The translations under genes and the position numbers were made by a program. Below, in pieces: positions 7,081 to 13,249 of a stretch of DNA of 13,249 nt. How positions within the stretch are numbered: position 1 is the first letter of the stretch; every line of letters begins with the position of its first letter. This DNA is from an uncultured Erysipelotrichaceae bacterium (lineage in GTDB: Bacteria > Bacillota_I > Bacilli_A > Acholeplasmatales > Anaeroplasmataceae). Where the stretch lies: contig CACZRY010000038.1 in assembly GCA_902783745.1 (NCBI GenBank), positions 1-13,249 on the forward strand, in the 5' to 3' direction. The notes beneath the pieces are model-generated. The model did no database searches. It was not told the origin of the DNA and worked only from the letters and a program-made list of their open reading frames with translations.

Positions 7081-9858
7081 TTATTTATCAACAATTACTT
7101 TATATCTAGAAGAATTACTTAAATATTTTTTTTCAAATTCATCACTTGATATAGGTCTATCATAATAATAACCTTGAATTAATGTACATCCAATTGACTT
7201 TAAGTAATTAACTAATTCTTTAGTTTCAACACCTTCACATAATACATTAATATCTAAATCTTTTGCTAGCTTAGTAACGAAACTTAAAATTGTCTTTTCC
7301 TTTTCTCCTCTACTATTATCTAGGAAGGATTTATCAATTTTAATTGTATCAAAGTTGAATTGTGCAAGTGATACTAAATTAGAATAACCAGAACCAAAGT
7401 CATCCATTGATACTTGATATCCATCTTGGTGTAGATTTCTTAATAAATCTATAATTTGTTTCTTATTATCAATAAACATTGATTCAGTAACTTCAATTTC
7501 AAATAGATTTGCAGGAAGATCATATTCTTTTCTAATGGAATTGATAGCTTCTCTATATTCATTGAAATCTTTTTGATACATTGATAGATTTACAGAAATA
7601 GGAATTGGATTCAATCCTTTATCAATTGTTGCTCTTTGGAATTTGCATACATTTCTAAAGCAGTTTAAGTCGAATTCATTTATGAATCCATTATCTTCAA
7701 ATAAAGGAATGAAGTAGTTAGGAGTTAATAAGCGTTCATGCTTATAATTCCATCTAGTTAATGCTTCAGCAGCAACAACTTCATTTGTGTTTGAATTAAC
7801 CTTAGGTTGTAAATACAATAAGTATTCTTCATCAACTAAAGCTTTTCTCATATGTAATTCAAGTTCAGCTCTAAATGCCATTTGTTCATATAATTCTTCA
7901 GTAAAATAAATGACTCTATTTACTGCAGTTGCTTTCTTTCTTGCGATATTAGCTTTATCGATTGCATTTGTTATGTAATCTTGATTTTGAATTCCATATG
8001 AACCAGCAACATTATTAATATATATACCAAATAATAAATTAAATTGTTCACCATATGCAAAGCTTTGGCGATGTTTAATATTAATATCTTCAATTAATGA
8101 GTTTAAAATATCTTGATCTTTTGTTGGAACATAAATAATAAATTTATCTCCAGATACTCTTGCAGTTATTAAATTTAAACCTTTGTAATTATTTAATTTA
8201 GTTAATGTTTTACCTAGATATTTTAATGCATTATCGCAAATTCCAGTACCTAGTGTATCATTCATATGCATAAATGCTTCAAAGTAGAAGTAAATAATAC
8301 TGAAGTTTTGTCTTTCTGTTTTATCTTTTGCATCATCTAATCTAGCATCTACCATATCTCTCCATTTAGAGTAATTATATATTCCAGTTAATTTATCATA
8401 GCATAGCATGATTTCGGTATCTTCTTTAACTCTTTCACGATAAAGAGAAGCAGTAAACATTTGTGCTATTAAATATAGAGAAGATATATCAAGATCGCTC
8501 CAAAATTTGTTATGCGCAAACATATCAAATTTTAATAAACCATATGCTTTTTTACTATATTCTAGTTTGAATACAAGAGTAGAAGAAACTCTTTCTTCTC
8601 TTAGTATTGGATATATAGGTAAATCTTTATTAGACTTAACTTGATTAATTTTAATTATATCTTTTTTATTAAAAGTATCCATGAATGCTTGTCTTGAATT
8701 TTCTTTTAATATAATACTATCTTTAACTGCTGCTTTCTCATCTGTGAATGAGAATAAAAAACCATTTTTCTCTTCATTTGAGAAAGTAATAAGTGAAACT
8801 CTATCTACTACATAATAATTACCTATTAAGGATAATGCATCATTATAGTTTTTCTTAACAGAACCTAATCTATTTAGAATTTCAAATACTCCAGCGAAAA
8901 TATTAAAGTAAGAAGAAGCTTGATCAACAGAATTAATGTTTGATTCAAAGTTGATAAACTTTTCTTCATCAATTGTATCAATAGTACCACAACGTTCTTC
9001 CATATATATGATGAAGCAAGCTCCACCTTTTCTAATACCACGCTGTAATGCTAAATAACTTTTACGATAAAGTACATCGAAATTCTCACCATTAGATGGA
9101 TAAGATGTACATCCAATGGTTGCGTTAATTGTAACTTGTTTAACATTATGATTATTTAAGTTGATAACTGCTTGTCTTATGTTTTCACAAGCATCATGAA
9201 TATCATCATAATTATCTCTTACATAATATAAGATTAAGAAACGGTCTAGACCAATTCTTGCAACAGAACCATTGTTACCAACATATTTTTGAATTGATGC
9301 GGCAGCTTCAACTAAAATAACGTCAGAATACATTTTTCCATAAGCTTCTTCTATAGCATAAAAATCATCGATATCTAGAATCAATAATGCAAATTCTTTA
9401 TTATCCTCAATAGCTCTATCAATTACAGGCATTAAACCTTTTTTTGAGAAAACCTTTGTTAATGGATCATAAGTGTCTGTCATTACAATGTTAAGATTCT
9501 TAAAAGAAATGTATAATTTTCCATTTCTAACAAAACCAATGGTTTTCATTTTCATCTTGCTTTTGCTTCCTTGAATTTCAAAAGAAATCTCCATGTTTAA
9601 TCTAAGGCCTTCTTGAGATTCAAAATTAGAGAAAAACTTAACAATTTTTTCGTGTTGTGTATCTAAAAGTTCGAATTCTTCGATAAATTTGCTAGCAAAT
9701 TCATTGACAGTAAGATTTACCCCAATTAATCTAGAACCCATAGAAAATACTTCAATTGTTTTTGTTAGTGGATCAAAGCAAACATTTGCTGCATCATACA
9801 AGTCTAAAATTTCGTTATTGTATTTAATTTGTGATCTTTCATCTAATAAATCTGACAT
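7081..9858 (-). CDS. c-di-GMP protein: two degenerate GGDEF domains and an intact EAL phosphodiesterase domain
   Basis: Soluble protein of 925 residues, no membrane segments. Suggested order: N-terminal PAS-like sensor region (about 15-125), GGDEF domain 1 (about 130-285), GAF-like region (about 310-475), GGDEF domain 2 (about 487-655) and EAL domain (about 665-910). The EAL domain keeps the residues expected of an active c-di-GMP phosphodiesterase: Glu698 of EALTRW, Asn757 (SVNLS), Glu789 (EIEVTES), Asp819-Asp820 (MDDFGSGYS), Lys840 (IKIDKSF) and Glu875 (CEGVE), with QGYYYDRPI at 895-903. The signature of GGDEF 1 is GLDRF (203-207) and of GGDEF 2 is SGDKF (569-573), so neither is likely to make c-di-GMP; they may bind GTP or act in dimerisation. 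Start ATG at 9858 is preceded by AAGTGAT. Predicted role: lowering c-di-GMP in response to a cytoplasmic signal. PAS and GAF calls rest on position and general pattern. Confidence 0.93.
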   Translation of the reverse strand: MSDLLDERSQIKYNNEILDLYDAANVCFDPLTKTIEVFSMGSRLIGVNLTVNEFASKFIEEFELLDTQHEKIVKFFSNFESQEGLRLNMEISFEIQGSKSKMKMKTIGFVRNGKLYISFKNLNIVMTDTYDPLTKVFSKKGLMPVIDRAIEDNKEFALLILDIDDFYAIEEAYGKMYSDVILVEAAASIQKYVGNNGSVARIGLDRFLILYYVRDNYDDIHDACENIRQAVINLNNHNVKQVTINATIGCTSYPSNGENFDVLYRKSYLALQRGIRKGGACFIIYMEERCGTIDTIDEEKFINFESNINSVDQASSYFNIFAGVFEILNRLGSVKKNYNDALSLIGNYYVVDRVSLITFSNEEKNGFLFSFTDEKAAVKDSIILKENSRQAFMDTFNKKDIIKINQVKSNKDLPIYPILREERVSSTLVFKLEYSKKAYGLLKFDMFAHNKFWSDLDISSLYLIAQMFTASLYRERVKEDTEIMLCYDKLTGIYNYSKWRDMVDARLDDAKDKTERQNFSIIYFYFEAFMHMNDTLGTGICDNALKYLGKTLTKLNNYKGLNLITARVSGDKFIIYVPTKDQDILNSLIEDINIKHRQSFAYGEQFNLLFGIYINNVAGSYGIQNQDYITNAIDKANIARKKATAVNRVIYFTEELYEQMAFRAELELHMRKALVDEEYLLYLQPKVNSNTNEVVAAEALTRWNYKHERLLTPNYFIPLFEDNGFINEFDLNCFRNVCKFQRATIDKGLNPIPISVNLSMYQKDFNEYREAINSIRKEYDLPANLFEIEVTESMFIDNKKQIIDLLRNLHQDGYQVSMDDFGSGYSNLVSLAQFNFDTIKIDKSFLDNSRGEKEKTILSFVTKLAKDLDINVLCEGVETKELVNYLKSIGCTLIQGYYYDRPISSDEFEKKYLSNSSRYKVIVDK

Positions 9859-9913
9859 AAAATCACTTCCCTTATAGACTGTTCAAATATAAATCGTCTT
9901 GCGTCTTTACTTT

Positions 9914-9942
9914 ATTATAACAAATAAAATATAAAAAGTTAA
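9914..9942 (-). promoter_or_regulatory. Promoter of the GGDEF/EAL gene
   Basis: Minus strand: TTAACT (9937-9942), 17-nt spacer, TATAAT (9914-9919) preceded by TGT, making an extended -10. The leader to the ATG is about 50 nt. Its -35 lies 13 bp from the -35 of the divergent mnmG promoter. Confidence 0.7.
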
Positions 9943-9955
9943 GAGGGAAATGAAC

Positions 9956-9984
9956 TTGTTAAAATAAGTTAAAAGTGATATTAT
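9956..9984 (+). promoter_or_regulatory. Promoter of the mnmG-rsmG-yyzM operon
   Basis: TTGTTA (9956-9961), 17-nt spacer, TATTAT (9979-9984) preceded by TGA (extended -10). The short leader carries a palindrome GGAATTTTAATTCC (9994-10007) just before the AAGGATGAT ribosome binding site (10009-10017). Confidence 0.65.
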
Positions 9985-10024
9985 TACTTACGTGGAATTT
10001 TAATTCCAAAAGGATGATATAAAT

Positions 10025-11911
10025 ATGGATAATTTTGATGTATTAGTTGTTGGTGCTGGACATGCAGGATGTGAAGCTGCAATTGCACCTGCAAAAATGG
10101 GATTAAAGGTTGCTTTAGTCACAGGAAATCTTAATATGACTGGTTCAATGCCATGCAATCCAAGTATTGGAGGACCTGCAAAGGGTGTTGTTGTAAGAGA
10201 AATTGATGCATTAGGTGGATATATGGGTAAAAATGCAGATTTATGCCAAATCCAAACTAAAATGCTTAATATGTCTAAGGGACCTGCAGTGTGGGCATTA
10301 AGATTTCAAGAGGATAAATTATTATATAAAAGAGAGATGAGACGTCATCTTGAAAGTGTTAAAGGTTTAACATTAATAGAAGCTTTAGTAACAGATTTAA
10401 TTGTTGAAGATAAGCAAATTAAAGGTATTGTTACAAAGGATGGACAAAAAATATATTCTAAAACTGTTATTTTAACGACAGGTACTTATCTTGATTCAAG
10501 AATCCTAAGAGGACATTGGACAAGTAAGGAAGGTCCTGATGGTGAACCTACTGATAAAGGAATTAGTGAAGCCTTAAGAAGATGTGGATTTGAAATTCAA
10601 AGATTAAAGACAGGTACTCCACCTAGAATCAAAGCTTCAACTATTGATTTTTCTAAAGCATCATTAGAACCTGGTTCTGATTATGTATGGCATTTTAGCT
10701 TTGATAAGGGATATGATTCTTTATTAAACGTTAAAGTACCTTGTTATTTAACATATACTAATAAAGAATTACATAAGCTAATTTGTGATAATTTAGATGA
10801 ATCTAGTATGTATGGTGGAGTAATTAAAGGAATTGGTCCTAGATATTGTCCATCTATTGAAACAAAGATTGTTAGATTTAAGGATAAGGAAAGACATCAA
10901 ATATTCTATGAGCCAGAATCTTTAGAATTAGATCAAACATATATTGGTGGTTTTTCAACATCTATGCCAGTTGATGTACAGGATAAGATGATAAGAATGC
11001 TTCCTGGACTTGAAAATTGTGAAGTTATAAGATATTCTTATGCGATTGAATATGATGCAATAAACCCACTTGAATTATGGCCAAGCCTTGAAACAAAGGT
11101 TGTAAAGAATTTATTTACTGCAGGACAGATAAATGGAACATCTGGATATGAAGAGGCTGCAGGACAAGGTATTATTGCTGGTATTAACGCAGGATTAAAG
11201 GTATTAGGTAAAGATCCTTTAATACTAAGACGTGATGAAGCATATATCGGTGTTATGATTGATGATTTAGTAACTAAGGGTACAAATGAACCATATAGAT
11301 TATTAACTTCAAGAGCTGAATATAGATTATTATTAAGACATGATAATGCTGATTTAAGATTACGTCATAAAGGATATATGGTTGGTACTATATCAGAAGA
11401 ACAAGAAGAAAGATTAAATAAAAAGGAAGCTGCAATAGCTAAATTAATGAAGGACTTCAATGATATAAAAATTAAGCCAATGTTTGCAGATCCTATTTTA
11501 AAGGAATTAGGTGAATCTTTATTAACTGAATCTTTATCACTTGCATCTTTAATTAAAAGAGCAAATGTAGGTTATAAGGATATTAAAGAAATGCTTAATG
11601 CCCAAGGTGTTACATTAGATATAGATTATGATGATTTAGATGAAGTATTACTTGAAGTTGAAATTAATTTTAAGTATGATGGTTATATAAGAAAATCACT
11701 TGAGCAGTCTCAAAGGATGAGAGCAAACGAGGATAAAGAAATACCTGATAATATAGATTATGATTTAGTTGATAATATTGCCTTAGAAGCAAGAGAAAAG
11801 CTTAAAAAGGTTATGCCTAAGACAATAGGACAGGCTTCAAGAATTTCAGGTGTAAATCCAGCTGATATTTCAGTTTTAATGGTTTATTGTGAAAAATTAA
11901 GGAGAATGTAA
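10025..11911 (+). CDS. mnmG: tRNA uridine-5-carboxymethylaminomethyl modification enzyme MnmG (GidA)
   Basis: FAD-dependent enzyme that, with the GTPase MnmE, installs the (carboxymethyl)aminomethyl group on U34 of certain tRNAs using methylenetetrahydrofolate and NADH. The 628-residue length is typical. Visible signatures are the FAD dinucleotide site GAGHAGCEAA (10-19), MPCNPSIGG (42-50) with conserved Cys44, LNMSKGPAVWALR (81-93), LKTGTPPR (194-201), RYCPSIE (273-279) with conserved Cys275, GQINGTSGYEEAAGQG (367-382), TSRAEYRLLLRHDNADLRL (428-446) and the C-terminal tRNA-binding helical domain with YDGYI (551-555). The start has AAGGATGAT 7 nt upstream. First gene of a tight operon with rsmG; mnmE, often adjacent in Bacillota, is not in the window. 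Confidence 0.98.
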   Translation: MDNFDVLVVGAGHAGCEAAIAPAKMGLKVALVTGNLNMTGSMPCNPSIGGPAKGVVVREIDALGGYMGKNADLCQIQTKMLNMSKGPAVWALRFQEDKLLYKREMRRHLESVKGLTLIEALVTDLIVEDKQIKGIVTKDGQKIYSKTVILTTGTYLDSRILRGHWTSKEGPDGEPTDKGISEALRRCGFEIQRLKTGTPPRIKASTIDFSKASLEPGSDYVWHFSFDKGYDSLLNVKVPCYLTYTNKELHKLICDNLDESSMYGGVIKGIGPRYCPSIETKIVRFKDKERHQIFYEPESLELDQTYIGGFSTSMPVDVQDKMIRMLPGLENCEVIRYSYAIEYDAINPLELWPSLETKVVKNLFTAGQINGTSGYEEAAGQGIIAGINAGLKVLGKDPLILRRDEAYIGVMIDDLVTKGTNEPYRLLTSRAEYRLLLRHDNADLRLRHKGYMVGTISEEQEERLNKKEAAIAKLMKDFNDIKIKPMFADPILKELGESLLTESLSLASLIKRANVGYKDIKEMLNAQGVTLDIDYDDLDEVLLEVEINFKYDGYIRKSLEQSQRMRANEDKEIPDNIDYDLVDNIALEAREKLKKVMPKTIGQASRISGVNPADISVLMVYCEKLRRM

Positions 11912-12603
11912 TGGATTTTATAGTAGAGCTTGAAAAACTTAATATAAATATAAATAAAGATATGTTAAATAAATTTGAGCTTTACTATAATAAGCTTATT
12001 GAGGTTAATTCATATATGAACCTTACAGCAATTACAGAACACGATCAGGTTTATTTAAAGCACTTTTATGATTCTCTTACAATTACAAAAGCTATTAAAG
12101 GCGATAATTATAATATATTAGATGTAGGAGCAGGTGCAGGATTTCCATCTGTACCTTTAGCAATTGTCAAACCTAATATTAATGTAACAATTATTGATTC
12201 TTTGAATAAAAGAATTAATTTCTTAAACGATTTAACAAAATATATTGGTATTGATAATGTTTTAGCAATTCATGCAAGAGCGGAAGAATATATAAAGAAT
12301 AAAAGAGAATCATATGATTATGTAACTGCAAGAGCTGTTGCAAGATTAAATGTATTAGCAGAGCTTTGTATGCCATATGTTAAGGTTGGCGGATATTTTA
12401 TTGCGTTAAAGGGAAATGATAAAGAAGAAATAGATGAGGCATCTAACGCAATAAAGGTATTAGGTGGTAAAATTGAGGAAATAATTAATTTTAATTTACC
12501 TGATGACCAAGGAGAAAGAAATATAGTTGTAATAAAGAAAATAAAGCCTTCTTTAACAAAATATCCAAGAATTTTTAAAGCTATAAAGGATAAGCCTCTA
12601 TAA
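11911..12603 (+). CDS. rsmG: 16S rRNA (guanine-N7)-methyltransferase RsmG (GidB)
   Basis: SAM-dependent methyltransferase that modifies G527 in the 530 loop of 16S rRNA on the small subunit. The 230-residue length is normal. Family signatures are MNLTAI (36-41), the KHFYDSL motif (50-56), SAM motif I DVGAGAGFPSVPLA (71-84), the acidic position in IIDSLNKR (94-101), TARAVA (139-144), GGYFIALKG (160-168) and the C-terminal basic TKYPR motif (216-220). The ATG shares one base with the mnmG stop (TAATG), and its AAGGAG site (11899-11904) lies within the mnmG coding end, so translation is probably coupled. The mnmG-rsmG pair is conserved across bacteria and in Bacillota is often near the chromosome origin. 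Confidence 0.97.
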   Translation: MDFIVELEKLNININKDMLNKFELYYNKLIEVNSYMNLTAITEHDQVYLKHFYDSLTITKAIKGDNYNILDVGAGAGFPSVPLAIVKPNINVTIIDSLNKRINFLNDLTKYIGIDNVLAIHARAEEYIKNKRESYDYVTARAVARLNVLAELCMPYVKVGGYFIALKGNDKEEIDEASNAIKVLGGKIEEIINFNLPDDQGERNIVVIKKIKPSLTKYPRIFKAIKDKPL

Positions 12604-12773
12604 TGTATAAGCTTGATGAAATAATAACTACAAAAAAGCCTCATGTTTGTGGTTCTTCTTTATGGAAGGTTATAAGAGTAGGTGCAGATATTAAACTTGA
12701 ATGCCAAGGCTGTAAAAGGGTTATAATGCTTGCTACATATGAACTTGACAAAAGAATTAAAAAGAAACAATAA
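12603..12773 (+). CDS. yyzM: Small DUF951/YyzM-family protein with a Cys-x2-Cys motif
   Basis: A 56-codon gene whose ATG overlaps the rsmG stop by one base (TAATG), the same junction as between mnmG and rsmG. The residues match DUF951 (B. subtilis YyzM): KKPHVCGSSLWKVIRVGADI (11-30), LECQGCKRVIML (32-43) and a basic C-terminus (KRIKKK). Cys16, Cys34 and Cys37 are family-conserved; the CxxC pair suggests metal binding, but function is unknown. In B. subtilis yyzM lies in the same broad origin-proximal region as mnmG and rsmG, which supports the call. There is no strong ribosome binding site directly upstream, so it may depend on ribosomes finishing rsmG. It is the last gene of the operon, followed by a terminator 8 nt after the stop. 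Confidence 0.9.
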   Translation: MYKLDEIITTKKPHVCGSSLWKVIRVGADIKLECQGCKRVIMLATYELDKRIKKKQ

Positions 12774-12781
12774 TTAATAAT

Positions 12782-12846
12782 CCCTATAAAATGATTTGAT
12801 TTTAGCTTTTAAGTGCGAATTAGTTTGATTTTATAGGGGTTTTTTA
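12782..12846 (+). terminator. Operon terminator with an unusually long loop
   Basis: Arms CCCTATAAAAT (12782-12792) and ATTTTATAGGG (12828-12838) form an 11-bp stem followed by GTTTTTT (12839-12846). The 35-nt loop contains a direct copy of TTTGATTTTA (12795-12804) that recurs at 12824-12833. The stem plus T-run supports termination; the long loop is atypical. Confidence 0.8.
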
Positions 12847-12930
12847 TATTTATATATAAGGATATATCTATATATTATTAAATAAGATAAAAAAGTACTT
12901 TAAAAAATTTAAAAATAGATAAATTTGTTG
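12847..12930. other. AT-only stretch upstream of the tRNA/rRNA promoter, possible UP element
   Basis: No gene is visible here. The 84 bases are almost all A and T, with phased A- and T-tracts directly upstream of TTGACA (for example around 12890-12928). This composition is typical of UP elements that strengthen stable RNA promoters; that role is inferred. Confidence 0.4.
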
Positions 12931-12959
12931 TTGACATTAAAAAATGAAAATGATATTAT
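12931..12959 (+). promoter_or_regulatory. Strong promoter P1 upstream of tRNA-Tyr and the rRNA operon
   Basis: Perfect TTGACA (12931-12936), 17-nt spacer, TATTAT (12954-12959) preceded by TGA (extended -10). Predicted start near 12966. The transcript would begin with a small hairpin, CACAC (12967-12971) pairing with GTGTG (12980-12984). Confidence 0.85.
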
Positions 12960-13002
12960 ATTAGAGCACACGCCTAAAAGTGTGAAAAAATAAATCAAAA
13001 AT

Positions 13003-13087
13003 GGTTGGGTAGCGAAGAGGCTAAACGCGGCAGACTGTAAATCTGCTCCCTATGGGTTCGGTGGTTCGAAACCACTCCCAACCACCA
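13003..13087 (+). tRNA. tRNA-Tyr (anticodon GUA)
   Basis: Class II tRNA of 85 nt with encoded CCA. Acceptor GGTTGGG pairs with CCCAACC (13003-13009 with 13077-13083), discriminator A, then CCA (13085-13087). The D stem GCG/CGC has loop AAGAGGCTAAA; the anticodon stem GCAGA/TCTGC has loop CTGTAAA with GTA at 13037-13039. The long variable arm has stem CCC/GGG, as expected of bacterial tRNA-Tyr, and the T arm contains TTCGAAA. No terminator is visible between it and the rRNA leader, so it is probably part of the rRNA operon's P1 transcript. Confidence 0.97.
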
Positions 13088-13109
13088 CTTAAATTTTATC
13101 AATTTGTAA

Positions 13110-13138
13110 TTGACAAAGAATTTACAAAGTGATAAGAT
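13110..13138 (+). promoter_or_regulatory. Strong rRNA operon promoter P2
   Basis: Perfect TTGACA (13110-13115), 17-nt spacer, TAAGAT (13133-13138) preceded by TGA (extended -10). It begins 23 nt after the tRNA-Tyr 3' end. Predicted start near 13145, directly at a GC-rich hairpin. Confidence 0.85.
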
Positions 13139-13144
13139 AGAGGA

Positions 13145-13249
13145 GCGCGTGAAAAATGCGCGATTGAGTCTTTGAAAACTGTATATGACAAACTATTAAA
13201 CGTAAATTGAATTACAAACAATATCAATTCTAAATAGTTTAGCGAAAAC
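13145..13249 (+). ncRNA. Leader of an rRNA operon (16S gene expected just beyond the right edge)
   Basis: After P2 the transcript begins with a hairpin GCGCGT/ATGCGC (13145-13150 with 13156-13161, loop GAAAA, one G-U pair). Next comes TCTTTGAAAACT (13169-13180), which closely matches the boxA-type element found in Bacillota rRNA leaders. A nested stem follows: AAACTATT (13190-13197) with AATAGTTT (13233-13240), enclosing AATTGA (13205-13210) with TCAATT (13224-13229). No part of 16S itself is recognisable before the window ends. The assignment rests on promoter strength, the boxA-like element, the tRNA neighbour and the absence of any coding frame. Confidence 0.75.

Noticed and set aside
9689..9877. 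Plus-strand open frame opposite the 5' end of the GGDEF/EAL gene.
   Set aside because: It is a shadow frame without a ribosome binding site.
9859..10024. c-di-GMP or other riboswitch in the leaders of the GGDEF/EAL or mnmG genes.
   Set aside because: Both leaders are under about 60 nt after the predicted starts and lack a recognisable aptamer core.
12318..12644. Minus-strand open frame across the rsmG and yyzM junction.
   Set aside because: It is opposite two recognised genes and has no supporting start signals.
12774..13002. Replication origin near the mnmG-rsmG cluster.
   Set aside because: No run of DnaA boxes (TTATCCACA-like) was seen and dnaA, dnaN and parB are absent; the AT-rich stretch is better explained by the stable RNA promoter.
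1..13249. Use of TGA as tryptophan, as in Mycoplasma.
   Set aside because: The conserved tryptophans checked are TGG, and no recognised gene needs TGA read-through.
1..13249. CRISPR arrays, insertion sequences, prophage or defence cassettes.
   Set aside because: No spaced repeats, transposase, integrase, terminal inverted repeats or nuclease motifs were found; every large frame is assigned or described as a membrane protein.

Overview
The window looks like ordinary chromosomal DNA from a very AT-rich, low-GC Gram-positive bacterium (Bacillota, probably the Bacilli/Erysipelotrichia/Mollicutes-like side). Reasons: strong AT bias at third codon positions, AAGGAG- or GGTGAT-type ribosome binding sites, sigma-A-like promoters that nearly all carry an extended -10 (TGn), hairpin-plus-T-run terminators, a CvpA-type protein, and an mnmG-rsmG-yyzM(DUF951)-type cluster. 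Tryptophan is read from TGG and genes end in TAA or TAG, so there is no sign of the Mycoplasma code. The exact taxon cannot be named from the window.

Layout. 1-904 (minus) is the N-terminal 301 codons of a multi-pass membrane protein running off the left edge. 972-2741 (minus) is a long-form Xaa-Pro aminopeptidase (M24B). Divergent from it, 2865-3626 (plus) is a CvpA-like membrane protein, followed by 3717-4523 (plus), an unrecognised two-pass membrane protein with a very acidic tail, and 4571-6544 (plus), transketolase. Transketolase converges on 6592-6978 (minus), a YccF-family membrane protein, through a shared bidirectional terminator. 7081-9858 (minus) is a 925-residue c-di-GMP protein with two degenerate GGDEF domains and an intact EAL domain. 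Back-to-back promoters separate it from the plus-strand operon mnmG (10025-11911), rsmG (11911-12603) and a DUF951/YyzM protein (12603-12773), whose three genes overlap by one base at each junction (TAATG). After a terminator comes an AT-rich stretch, a consensus promoter, tRNA-Tyr(GUA) at 13003-13087, a second consensus promoter, and a structured leader with a boxA-like element. This is the start of an rRNA operon whose 16S gene should begin just beyond the right edge.

How the genes fit together. The right half is translation-centred: MnmG modifies the tRNA wobble uridine, RsmG methylates 16S rRNA, and tRNA-Tyr and the rRNA operon follow. The left half is housekeeping metabolism (peptide turnover, non-oxidative pentose phosphate pathway) with several small membrane proteins. 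I found no phage, IS, CRISPR, toxin-antitoxin or defence cassette. The points most worth a second look are the tRNA gene placed between two rRNA-type promoters, the complementary degeneration of the two GGDEF domains, the acidic-tailed membrane protein beside transketolase, and the consistent use of extended -10 promoters, several of them nested in upstream terminators.
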